This document shows, one piece after another, positions 22,246 through 31,826 of a DNA stretch of 64,000 bases. The notes under the pieces were generated by a model that did no database searches, was not told where the DNA came from, and was given only the letters and a program-made list of their open reading frames with translations. The translations under genes and the position numbers were made by a program. The stretch is from Aphrocallistes beatrix (lineage: Eukaryota > Porifera > Hexactinellida > Sceptrulophora > Aphrocallistidae). The stretch covers positions 3,573,723 to 3,637,722 of the forward strand of contig OY725496.1 in NCBI GenBank assembly GCA_963281255.1, written 5' to 3'. Each line of letters opens with the position of its first letter. The stretch's first letter is position 1.

Positions 22246-24120
22246 TTATATTGCGATCTTGTTTGGAACAATCCTGTTGAGTGTCTGCCCTGTACCCAGT
22301 CTCCCTTTGCTCCCTAACCCCCAGGAGTATACGGTCCCGTCCTGTGTCACGGCTAGCGTGTGCTTAACTCCTCCGCTCGCCTGACACACCGGATCTTCGA
22401 AGGACTGGACGTATTCGGGTGTGTGGCAGTAATCGGAGAAGACGCCCTGCAGTCCCAACTCTCCGAACAAATTCCTCCCCCATGAGTACAGCCTGCCGTC
22501 TTCTGATAGAGCTAGGCTATGGGACATGCCCGCCCACACCTTCCTCACCCTCCCCCTCCCACTCCCCGGTAGCGACACCTTCACTGGCTCAGGCACCACT
22601 CGACGCGGATTGGACTCTGCGATTCCCAGCAGACCCCGCTCTTTCCACCCGCACGAGTAGAGGTCTCCCTCTGACGTCGCTATCAGGGTGTGTGAGTGTC
22701 CCGCCGCTACATGCAGCAGTCTCTTATCCGGGATCGACACCTCCATGGGAACAGCGCTGTTCAAGATGCGCCCTATTCCTAACTGACCGTATTGGCCATC
22801 TCCAAACGTGAACAGCTTACCACAGGCAGTGATGACAGCTGTGTGTGTGAATGCTGACACCTGTAGACTTATGAATGGAATGAGCGTCTCAACCAAAGTA
22901 GGCTCTCTTCTATTTGCGAAATCCCCCACGCCTAGTTGTCCGTGTTCGTTCCCACCGAACGTGTACAGTAGTCCTGTGTCCGTTGTGAACACAGTGTGAT
23001 GGTCTCCACACTCTACGGACTGTACGTAGACTGAGTCAGGTAGTCGGACTCCATTGAAGTAACATGGGTAATATCTAAACGATTAATATAGCGATAGAGT
23101 ATCCATATAGTACGTATGTATATTATAAGAAGTAAGAACCCAAGTTCGAACTCTAGGTGCTTCTGAACTAACATTTAAAAGTACAATCTCTATGAAAATT
23201 AATGTCTATTCAACTAACTCGGGGTCTTCATCGCTTGGAACCGTGTAGCCCAGCTCTCCAAAGGCGTTGAGTCCACACGTGTACAGCTCTCCCTCTCCTG
23301 AAGTTAGGGCGGTGTGTAGGATCCCGCAGGACACAGACTTCACACTTACTCTCTCCACCCTCAGTCCTCTCCTCTTGTAGTCCCTACCGTACGGCTGAAT
23401 GTTCACCAGAGTCGGTTCGAGCTGAATGCCCTTATTTCCCAGCCCCAACTGTCCATTCATTCCTAGGCCGAATGTGAAGAGGTCTCCCTCCCTCACGACC
23501 CCCGAGTGGGATCCGCCAGCACTGCAGACCGCCGTATCTCCACGAGGAGGGGAGAACACGACATATCTCTTGAACAGGAAATTGTAAACCTTCAGCCACG
23601 ACTCCACACTAGCTGGGAAGAATAAGGTGTATGCGCTGGGCGATTTCACGCCTCGTTGTATCCGCTCCATTCCGTGCGGAATTAACGGTTGGAGGCAGGA
23701 ATGCACGATGGAGGGAATGCTCAGTCTGGCTGCTTCTTCTGCTAAGCACGCTCCCCCGAAGTACGGACCAGACAGGTACTTGCAGGAGAGAGATAGGTTG
23801 ACGAGGTCCAGAGGAGAGAGATGGTACTCACTCACTATTTTAAGTAGGATTTCTACGGGAAGGAGAGTTAGGCGGCTGTTTGGAAATATTTCTTTCACCT
23901 TCCCTGTCGCTTCTCTCTGCCGTGATTCGGAATCTCTTTTTGAGCTACTCTTTGCTCGATAAATTGTGTCAGGATTTGGACTGTATTCTACTCTCCATTG
24001 ATCTCCGTTTGGCCCTCTCGATTTGTCCTCATAGGAATAGTTCTTATTCTTATTCCTCTTCTTCTTGTTTTTTTTTACATAAACACCTCTATTCTCAAAG
24101 TTTCTGTTGGATTCTGCCAT
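22246..24120 (-). CDS. F-box and RCC1-propeller protein
   Basis: Two exons on the minus strand: 24120-23219 and 23074-22246, joined with two bases of a split Glu codon before a GTTAGT donor, giving 576 residues. A very basic N-terminus (KKNKKKRNKNKN) precedes an F-box-like helix set at about 84-122 (LTLLPVEILLKIVSEY...LSLSCKYL). Seven RCC1 repeats follow, each with the pattern G-x-(L/V)-(F/Y)-(T/S)-(F/C/W)-G-x4-G-x-LG, for example GQLGLGN, GQLGVGD and GQLGIGR. That is enough for one seven-bladed propeller. By family logic it would be an SCF substrate adaptor; the target is unknown. It shares a 465-bp upstream region with the divergent P5CR gene. Confidence 0.87.
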
Positions 24121-24585
24121 ACTTGATTATAAAACGCGAGAAGTGCATTACTAGAATATGTCGGTTAATATTGAAAAAGAGTAAGGCATTATATCATTTT
24201 ATAACAGCGTCTTTTAGGCCAAAGTTATGAAATTTGTATGAAAAAAAAGAAATTTGTTGAGAGATTCCCTACTATAAACCAGTTTAATCGAATGTGAAGA
24301 GTATTTATTTAATGGCACTGTAGGCTAGGCTACAGAGATTGTTCTATAGTAACATTTCATCTCCGAATTTCAATTTCAACCAATGTATCACTTAGTATTC
24401 TGAATCGGGTTCGGTTTGTTAGATTTCGAAAGATCGCAGGAGTGACTCATACATCCCAGGTGACCAGCCAAATGCTGGTAGGACCAGCATTCTCAATTCA
24501 AACCAGCATGGTCATGATTTTTACAAAAAAAATTTCTCAAAATTAACTTTAATCACATTTTCAACCATTTAAAAATTAGCATCCC
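24121..24585. promoter_or_regulatory. Divergent intergenic region, probable shared promoter
   Basis: 465 bp separate the start codons of the minus-strand F-box/RCC1 gene and the plus-strand reductase. Near 24460-24515 there are clustered ACCAGC/GCTGG motifs in both orientations. No TATA box can be assigned with confidence. Role inferred from gene arrangement only. Confidence 0.35.
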
Positions 24586-25446
24586 ATGGCAGAATCAACA
24601 CCAGACAGTCTCCTCCCTGGAGACAGCAAGATAGGCTTTATTGGCTTTGGCAACATAGTGGTGCCCCTGGTGACTGGTTGGCTCAGTGCTAAGTCAGTCC
24701 GGCCAGATCAGCTGATGGGGTCATGTCTCTCTGAGGGAACTGCCAGTAGAATGCGTGACAAGTTTGGTATCAAGATGACACTCAATAACTCGGAACTAGT
24801 CGGGTCTTGTAAAATTGTGTTTGTGGCAGTTAAGCCGCATCTGGTACGTCAAGTGTTAGGAGACGTGAAGAATTGGGACCCTTCACGACAGCTAGTGGTA
24901 TCCCTCGCAGCCTGCATAACACTGTCCAGTTTCCGGTCCATCCTCCCTGAGGGAATGCATGTGATACGTTTCGCATTGAATACGAGTTCAGGTGTGTCAG
25001 CCTGCGCGAGCGCAATGGCAAGAGGAGAGAGCGTGACGCAGAGTGAAGCCGAGCTAGTCCAGGCCTTGATGCGATCTGTGGGTACCTGTCTGCCTGTTGA
25101 GGAGAGACACATAGACACAGTCAGCTCCATGTGCGGGTGTGGGGTGGCCTACCTGCTGCTAGTGGCAGAGGGGTTGGCTGATGGCGGATTAGCTGCGGGC
25201 CTGAAGAAGGAGGTGGGGATGAAGCTGGTTGCTCAGACCCTGATCGGAGCCGGGAAGAGTATTTTGGAGAGTGAAGGCACCCACGCAGCACAGCTGAGGG
25301 ACAATGTGTGCTCGCCCGGAGGGATAACCATCAGAGGGCTGCAATCCCTGGAGAAGAACGGAGTTCGGAGTGCGTTCTTTGAAGCTGTTGAGTTGGGAGT
25401 CAAGGTGCACGCATATTTGGAGGAGAAGTTTTCCCAATCTAAGTAA
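24586..25446 (+). CDS. Pyrroline-5-carboxylate reductase-like protein (PYCR3 type)
   Basis: 286 residues in one exon, the usual family length. P5C reductase makes proline from pyrroline-5-carboxylate with NAD(P)H. The Rossmann start KIGFIGFGNI, VFVAVKPHLVRQVL, VVSLAACITL and the C-terminal RDNVCSPGGITIRGLQSLEKNG with RSAFFEAVE match the family. Conserved active-region motifs are altered: MPNTP reads ALNTS, and the SGSGPAY helix start reads MCGCGVAY. Catalytic competence is therefore uncertain; it may be a diverged paralogue. The intronless state could reflect retroposition. Confidence 0.88.
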   Translation: MAESTPDSLLPGDSKIGFIGFGNIVVPLVTGWLSAKSVRPDQLMGSCLSEGTASRMRDKFGIKMTLNNSELVGSCKIVFVAVKPHLVRQVLGDVKNWDPSRQLVVSLAACITLSSFRSILPEGMHVIRFALNTSSGVSACASAMARGESVTQSEAELVQALMRSVGTCLPVEERHIDTVSSMCGCGVAYLLLVAEGLADGGLAAGLKKEVGMKLVAQTLIGAGKSILESEGTHAAQLRDNVCSPGGITIRGLQSLEKNGVRSAFFEAVELGVKVHAYLEEKFSQSK

Positions 25447-26014
25447 TGTATAAGTATTAGTATCTATTATAGGTAGTGTCCAATTCCTTCGAAAGGTTAC
25501 AAAGATATTTATCATATATAGTTTCGAAAATGCAGATGTGTGAAAATTTCGCTTGAGATATCCGAATTTAATCGTAGACTCATCATTTGACACCTACATG
25601 CCAATTTTAATATTCCTACGATTTGCCAGTTCTTCAACCAACTCTAACAACAAACGAACAACTTAGTTTCTCGGCGCCAAACTATATTTGATCTAACCCT
25701 CAGACCAGCGTCTCTTACACACCTGTTTTACTCATAATGATAATATTGAATCTAGAATTATTATACACATTGACACGTAAATGAATAGATCACCACCAGC
25801 CTGTGCGAACATCTGTGAGGAGCACTGTTCTAGTGAATACAGAGTAGAATTGTCTAGGTTTGTTGAGATTGTCCACTCATATTATTTCAATGCTTTTCTT
25901 TCAAAGTGTAGCTCAATATTCATTCGTTAGATTCCCTTCATTTTGATTGGTTCAAAAGAATGTCTTATGATATGCCTTGTGCGCTTTTTGCATTTCCTAT
26001 ATTATTCTGAGAAA
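25447..26014. other. Intergenic, nothing recognised
   Basis: Between the reductase and the phosphatase on the same strand. An in-frame ATG at 25943 would add 24 hydrophobic residues to the phosphatase that the family does not have, so it is treated as upstream sequence. Confidence 0.3.
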
Positions 26015-27001
26015 ATGAGTGAATCGAATTATTGTCGACTAAAATCCACAATGGAGAATGAAGATGCTGCGGAATGTGTGGACGTACAGGGAATAATAAA
26101 CCAACTGTTAGAATTCAAATCGAATGGAGAGCAGCAGATTGAATTAAGTTTGCCAAACATGAGGAAACTGTGTCACAAGAGCCGTGACGTGTTCCTCACT
26201 CAGCCCATGCTCTTAGAGCTAGGCCTGCCTCTGGTCATTGTGGGCGATATCCATGGACAGTTTGAAGCGCTGCTAGCTTTCTTCGATAAATGCGGCTACC
26301 CTCCAGAAACCAACTATTTATTCCTCGGAGATTACGTGGACCGGGGCAAGTTTTCGCTTGAGACCATCTGCTTACTGCTCTCTTACAAGATCCTGTACCC
26401 AGAGAATATCTTCCTGCTGAGAGGGAACCATGAGAGCGGATCCATTTCAAAGATTTACGGTTTTTATGATGAGTGTAAGAGAAGGTATAACATAAAGCTT
26501 TGGAAGACTTTCTGCGACGTGTTCGACTGCCTTCCCATCTCAGCTGTAGTGGGGGGTACCGTGCTGTGTATGCATGGGGGCCTATCTCCAGAGCTCCATT
26601 CGTTAGATCAGATTAGAGCCATTGAGCGACCTCTGGAAATCCCAGAATCTGGTCTCATCTGCGACCTGCTATGGTCGGATCCCGATGAAGACGTAACGGG
26701 GTGGGGAGAAAATGACAGAGGGGTGTCTTACACCTTCGGCGGAGATGTTGTGAACGAATATCTTGAGAAAATGGACGTCAGTCTAATCTGCCGGGCGCAT
26801 CAAGTTGTGGAGGATGGGTACGCTTTCTTTCAGAGGAGAAAGATGGTGACACTATTTAGTGCGCCTAACTATTGCAGTATTTTTGACAACGCAGGAGGAG
26901 TGATGAAAATATCTGAAAATCTGACATGCTCCTTCGCAATTATTCCTCCCAAGAAAGCGCAGGCGCAATCTAACCCTGCGGGTAAGAAAAAGAAAAAGTG
27001 A
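26015..27001 (+). CDS. PP1-type Ser/Thr protein phosphatase, intronless
   Basis: 328 residues from the chosen ATG (MSESNYC), which matches the PP1 N-terminus; the frame continues upstream to 25943. All metal and phosphate ligands of the PPP family are present: [28 protein letters not shown] and [12 protein letters not shown]1 hallmark stretches [11 protein letters not shown] and [10 protein letters not shown] place it with PP1 rather than PP2A or PP2B. Differences from typical PP1 include [10 protein letters not shown] for GNHECASINR and [10 protein letters not shown] for APNYCGEFDN, next to the toxin/inhibitor-binding loop. The tail ends in a run of six lysines. The single exon suggests a retrocopy kept as an active-looking gene. 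Confidence 0.9.
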   Translation: MSESNYCRLKSTMENEDAAECVDVQGIINQLLEFKSNGEQQIELSLPNMRKLCHKSRDVFLTQPMLLELGLPLVIVGDIHGQFEALLAFFDKCGYPPETNYLFLGDYVDRGKFSLETICLLLSYKILYPENIFLLRGNHESGSISKIYGFYDECKRRYNIKLWKTFCDVFDCLPISAVVGGTVLCMHGGLSPELHSLDQIRAIERPLEIPESGLICDLLWSDPDEDVTGWGENDRGVSYTFGGDVVNEYLEKMDVSLICRAHQVVEDGYAFFQRRKMVTLFSAPNYCSIFDNAGGVMKISENLTCSFAIIPPKKAQAQSNPAGKKKKK

Positions 27002-27287
27002 CAGTCATCTTATCCACTCTACGCTAGTATGTATGATCTCTTGTAACTTCTGCCATTATTCTCTTTGTTATTGCTGATCCGTGCAAATTACAATTACCTA
27101 CGTAATTACTTCTTTCGTTTCTGTTATGGATTGATTTTACAGAGCCTTGATTAACTATTTAAATAGTATAATATCTACGATACGACTATAGTTTAAAGTA
27201 TGTATATGTATACTTACTATTTTATACCCACCAATTGGGCATAAAAAGTCTGGCGGCAAAAGCGCTCACAGCTCTTAAGCCCCTGCC

Positions 27288-27614
27288 CAGGACCGGCGCC
27301 ACTGGTCCAAGTTGGTACGGTTTTAATCAGACCACTTTTCAAAAGTGGCCCCACGTTGGTCATGTTAAACCGAACAACTTTTCAATAGTGGTCCGGTTGG
27401 TTATGCAAAAACCGGACCACTTCTAAGAATACGATTAATATGTGCTGAAGCAATATGAGTAATAGAAAAGAGAAATAACAAATATATTAGACAAAAATCT
27501 ACAAATATAGTTGTCTTTATTTATAACTAAAGCACCTACTACTACCAGGCACTAGTGACACCTTGTGTGGTAAGTGAATCATAACACCACTTCTAAACCG
27601 TGGCGCCGGCGCTG
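27288..27614. mobile_element. hAT-like MITE with degraded target duplication
   Basis: Ends CAGGACCGGCGCCAC and GTGGCGCCGGCGCTG are inverted with two mismatches. Internal sequence has repeated CAAAAGTGG / GTGGTCCGGTTGGT units near the left end. Flanking octamers CCCCTGCC and CCCTTCCG match at only five positions, so the hAT assignment rests on the end sequence. Confidence 0.5.
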
Positions 27615-28251
27615 CCCTTCCGGAACGTATATAGTAAACAAGACGCAAAGAGTGGGTTGGAAATGTATTGTATGTCACACACGAACTACCAACTCAAATA
27701 AAATATACTAATAACTGAGATCTTCTCTCCCTCTGTTCGACCAGAAATAAGGGTGTCCAATAACCTCACCAGTATACGGTGCCCCAAGGTTGCACACTCG
27801 ACGCCATTCAAGATACTATGTCCTCACTAGAATTCACATCCTCAACTTCTCCCTGGAAGGTCTGGAATTATGCGGTATGCCTCCTCACACAGTTATCAGT
27901 TTTATAGAGCACACACACACACAGTGTATTCAGTTGGCCCTGCAGAGTCAGAGAAGAGACTTACAGTTCTTCTGGCAAGTGCTAGAGCTTCTGCCAAGGG
28001 AACTACACCGCTTCATCAAATTTGCGTGTAACTTCTATCGGAGTACCCTGCAGATGAAGGGACACACAAGTTGTTATGGCAACTCTAAAACTCTATCATC
28101 TTAACATCATTGTCACCTCTCTAGCCATGTACTACGTATATATAGTACATCTTTTATACAAACATCCGCTTTACACTAATGAGTTTGAGTTCTGTATGGA
28201 ATTGAAATTGTTTTTAACGGTTGCATCATTGTATTTGTGTTTTATTAAATA

Positions 28252-28332
28252 CAGTGCCTACGAATAACAGACAGAATAACGGACACCTTGGGACCAGAGT
28301 CTTTGTCCGTTATTTAGAGGTTGTCCGCTGTG
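28252..28332. mobile_element. Pogo/Tigger-like transposon end fragment
   Basis: CAGTGCCTACGAATAACAG followed by AATAACGGACACCTTGGGACC and GTCCGTTATTTAGAGGTTGTCCG resembles the terminal region of pogo/Tigger DNA transposons. No matching opposite end or transposase was found nearby. Confidence 0.45.
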
Positions 28333-28649
28333 CGGAGCTCGAATCGAGATGGTTCTGGATTCGGCTATTATGAATATCGAAATTCGTTTAATATATTATG
28401 GCATTGTCATAGAAAAACATACATGGCACCCATGATAAAAGCAACGCGGCGTTGAATTTCGCGGGACACGACGGGACGCAATAGAAAAGTATTATACATG
28501 GAATCCAAAAAATCGGACATAATGGAGAAATTTCATGTAAAAACGGGACATTCGTGAAAATTAGCTAATAAGAAGAGTGAAAAAAGCGAGACGTCCCGTC
28601 TTCTAGTTAAAAAATAAAGCTAAATAATTTGTCTGTGCTAAATATTATA

Positions 28650-30173
28650 TTATTTTAGTATTTTTCCTTTAGTTTCGGTCAAAAAAATGCTTAAAATCGC
28701 GCCCAAAACTGACAAACCTCCATACACAACCAGCGTAGCTTCATAACTTGACTTTAGAAGTACTTGGGCGATGAAAGGCGTTATGAGGGCTCCTAGACTC
28801 CCGACCATAGTACAGAGCGATAACCCTGTGACTCTTGCCCTGGTGGGATACACTTCCGACGCGATGACATATGAAACTTGAATGGAGCTGGTTAGAGCAG
28901 CTCTTACCACGAAAATGAGAATAGTTTTGGCTACGCGACTGTGCGCGAGACTGCAGATAAGCAGGAGCATGAAGCCTAAGCCTGTTAGAATGAACTCGAT
29001 GAATAGTGCGGATTTCCTGCCCAGGCATTCTGTTAGGATGATATTGAGAAAAACTCCGGGGAACTCGGATATATATGTGATGAAGGTATCCAAATAATCG
29101 CTATCACTGAAGTATTGACATCCGCGAGGAATATCTTCCTTTGGCTCTGGGTTCATTGAGTTGTATTGACCGCAGTAGTCTCGATGGAGGATATCCATTG
29201 TGAGGAGAATAATTCCATAGTAAACGAACCAGCTTATGAACCAAATCAGGTTAATTATGATTGTGGTGAATAGGTACCTTTTACCGAAAAGAATTGAGAG
29301 TGTAGAAATTAAGTTCTCCTCTTTTTTCTGTGTTTTTCGGATGTTGATAGCAGCCTCAGCTTCTGAGTCTCCTTGCTTCCTATAGCTAACTGCAACGCTG
29401 GAAGTATCTTCTACCAGGTGACCTGCTGGGAGACGTGTGCAGTTCATCTTTGCCATGTGTCTGATGACTTGTTCGCTTCGCTGGTTATCCCCCTTTGCCA
29501 GTAAGTACCTGGGGGACTCCGGCATTAACAGAGAGTAAAAGAAAACTAGGATTGCAGGGAGAGTACAGATGGAAATGAAATATCTCCACCCCAGCTCGTT
29601 GAGCGTCAGATAGGCAATCAGTGCATCTAGGCATCCTCCCACTCCCCAGAACAGCTGGAGCAGCAACACACTACTCGCCCTGAATCTGATAGGTATGAAT
29701 TCCACGCAGTATGCTGGGCTACTGGCTACAGCCAAGACAGATATGCCCACGATGAACCTGTTGACTAGCAGCCATGTGTAGTTGGGAGATAGAGCAGACA
29801 CGATCCCGAAGTAGAATGTCAAGAACATGGCGAGGGTAAAGGGCTTCTTTCTCCCGTATCTGTCACTAATCATGCCATATAAGAGTCCAAACACTATATT
29901 ACCGAGGAAAAACGAAGTGGTGGAGAGAGCCATCTGGTATTCACTCAAACCCCACTCACAGGCCACTGGTGACGCCAAGAACCCCAATTGGAATATCACC
30001 ATGGCACCTGCGATCCACTGGAGACCTGCGAAAAGTATGATATTCACTTGGAAAGCTCCCATCACACCTCTGTCGATTACATCAGCTAGTGTGAATGTTT
30101 TGTCTTCTCTCTCCTGTTCTGTGAGGAGTACGGAATGTTCTTCTTGGGTAATATCATCGAGGGAGTCAGCCAT
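28650..30173 (-). CDS. SVOP/SLC22-like major facilitator transporter
   Basis: 507 residues in one exon with about twelve transmembrane helices. An acidic cytoplasmic start leads to FTLADVIDRGVMGAFQVNI, as in SV2-related proteins. The MFS loop signature is GMISDRYGRKKP, and the second half has ECLGRKSA. After TM6 comes LMPESPRYLLAKGDN, a cytoplasmic linker of about 70 residues (EAEAAINIRKTQKK), then YYGIILLTMDIL, a cysteine-bearing loop (DYCGQYN...RGCQYFSD), EFPGVFLNIILTE, SEVYPTRARVTGL and GALITPFIAQVLL. These match SVOP more closely than OCT/OAT carriers. Substrate unknown. Confidence 0.88.
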   Translation of the reverse strand: MADSLDDITQEEHSVLLTEQEREDKTFTLADVIDRGVMGAFQVNIILFAGLQWIAGAMVIFQLGFLASPVACEWGLSEYQMALSTTSFFLGNIVFGLLYGMISDRYGRKKPFTLAMFLTFYFGIVSALSPNYTWLLVNRFIVGISVLAVASSPAYCVEFIPIRFRASSVLLLQLFWGVGGCLDALIAYLTLNELGWRYFISICTLPAILVFFYSLLMPESPRYLLAKGDNQRSEQVIRHMAKMNCTRLPAGHLVEDTSSVAVSYRKQGDSEAEAAINIRKTQKKEENLISTLSILFGKRYLFTTIIINLIWFISWFVYYGIILLTMDILHRDYCGQYNSMNPEPKEDIPRGCQYFSDSDYLDTFITYISEFPGVFLNIILTECLGRKSALFIEFILTGLGFMLLLICSLAHSRVAKTILIFVVRAALTSSIQVSYVIASEVYPTRARVTGLSLCTMVGSLGALITPFIAQVLLKSSYEATLVVYGGLSVLGAILSIFLTETKGKILK

Positions 30174-30210
30174 TGAGCTATGCAGTTGATAAGTGTATCT
30201 ACGTTTAGTA

Positions 30211-30351
30211 TGTCCGAAAGTATTACAATCCTTTACTTTATATATTCTGGGATAATTATTTTGAGCGTTTTATACAGCCAGTATATTGTATAAAACGCTC
30301 AAAAAATTATCCCAGAATATATAAAGTAAAGGATTGTAAATACTTTCGGAC
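30211..30351. mobile_element. Palindromic MITE (141 bp)
   Basis: TGTCCGAAAGTATTACAATCC at the left is mirrored by GGATTGTAAATACTTTCGGACA at the right. The arms continue inward through CTTTACTTTATATATTCTGG and TTTGAGCGTTTTATACA almost to the centre, leaving a tiny loop. It lies 38 bp upstream of the SVOP-like start codon. No clear target duplication. Confidence 0.75.
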
Positions 30352-30446
30352 ACAGATAGGGACTAGAATTATTCATAATTGAATTGGCACTGTACATACG
30401 ATCACGAAAAATCGCAATTTGCACAATTTATCAAATAACATTAATT

Positions 30447-30889
30447 CATACCTACCAACCCCTCTGGAAAACTTCCCTGGATTTCAATGGTAAATCCCTG
30501 GATGTTATCATATTTTTAATTTCAATAACTAAATTAGCATGAATCAATAGACAGGTTAAATTTATAATTTCGCGATCCAGGGAAATCCCTGGATATCTAG
30601 GGAATTTCCTGGATTTTAAATAAAGGTCGAATATATGTAATTAAAAAATTCGAAAAGGACAAGTAAACTATTTATAGAAAGATACACCGCATACAATGTT
30701 ATCTTATGCGTTCGAAATTCGTGAGTCCTGGAAATTTTCCAGGATCCCTGAAGACTTGCTAAATAGTGCGGAACATAAAATTACAATAAATTCCATAAAC
30801 TATATTCCATTAATGGAAATTATTATAGACTAGTTGAAAGCTCAAGATCCCTGGATAATCCAGGGATCCCTGGAGGGTTGGTAAGTATG
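30447..30889. mobile_element. Putative MITE with CATACCTACCAACCC ends
   Basis: CATACCTACCAACCCCTC is mirrored by GAGGGTTGGTAAGTATG. The interior contains many copies of CCCTGGAT / ATCCAGGG in both orientations. No coding capacity. Class not assigned. Confidence 0.55.
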
Positions 30890-31030
30890 CATTATTGGGG
30901 GTTTCCGGTAGAACTGGAAAACCACTACCTCTAATTAAAAAATATGCTACCCGAGTCGTCAACTAAATATGAGCACAATTACAATACAAAACCATCATAA
31001 CATTCGGTAAAATGGAAAAAAATGAGTGAA

Positions 31031-31137
31031 TAATAATATCATAGTTTAACATGTTCTACGCCAAAATGAGGCTTTTTTGAAAAGAATTCTAAAAACCCTC
31101 ATTTTCGGCGTAGAACATGTGTTGAACTATGTTATTA
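31031..31137. repeat. Palindromic element
   Basis: TAATA-ATCATAGTTTAACATG and TTCTACGCCAAAATGAGG are mirrored by CCCTCATTTTCGGCGTAGAA and CATGTGTTGAACTATGTTATTA around a 25-bp centre. The rest of 31138-31826 shows only clustered GGTCCG motifs near 31265-31375. Confidence 0.6.
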
Positions 31138-31826
31138 GCCACTAAAACCCCTAAAAGCGTAGGGGAAGGTCGAAGGGGCAATTGCCTCTCCTCCTCTCTG
31201 ATTTTGTGACTGACTTGATTAAAACACATGACTTGTCACGAATTGTTCCATCCGTGTAAAATTTGGTCCGCACGGACCATTTTTACCCCGGACCAGACAT
31301 TTCAGTCATTTTTAGTCCGGAGAGACTTCGGCCGGTCCGGCCGGCCAAATAGTTCAGAAATATTTGGTCCGTTGTTCTCAACTAGACCTGTCATGGATTA
31401 TTCTGTCTCATATGCTAAAATGTTCCTCCCACACTGCTTACTAGTAATTTATTTTTCTTATGAAGACACTACTATGTCGTACTTAGTGGAACGTCCATAT
31501 CTTTTAGCACAGTTAGGAGCAGATCTAAATATATTTTAGAAAGTGTTTGTTGCCGTTTGTCCACGATTCACTTCAACAAGGGCCAACTGGACATAGCTGG
31601 TTTTAATAATGTTATTAAATTCCCGCGATAAAACAAGTGAAACGTAATTGTACGTATAATCAATGTTTCTGAAGACAACCCTGGTCGCCATGAGACATAA
31701 GCCTTCTGATTTTCTTGTGAAGGTAACACTGAAGTATATTATTTAACTTTGTAACATTACTGAAGGATCATTAAATCAAGTAAATCGACACGATTTCTTG
31801 TAATTATCGGAGCTAGAGTCTCAATC

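Larger units (their letters stand above)
27002..28649. other. Intergenic region with transposon remnants
   Basis: Apart from the two elements listed separately (27288-27614 and 28252-28332), nothing gene-like is seen. Near 28440-28610 there are several GGGACA/CGGGAC motifs without clear structure. Confidence 0.3.

Noticed and set aside
23125-23165. GTTCGAAC motif resembling a tRNA T-loop
   Set aside because: Flanking bases do not pair into a T stem, and no anticodon or acceptor stem can be folded around it. It lies in an intron of the F-box/RCC1 gene.
27790-28104. Open frame of 104 codons
   Set aside because: No recognisable domain, contains a CA microsatellite, no splice or start context; treated as intergenic.
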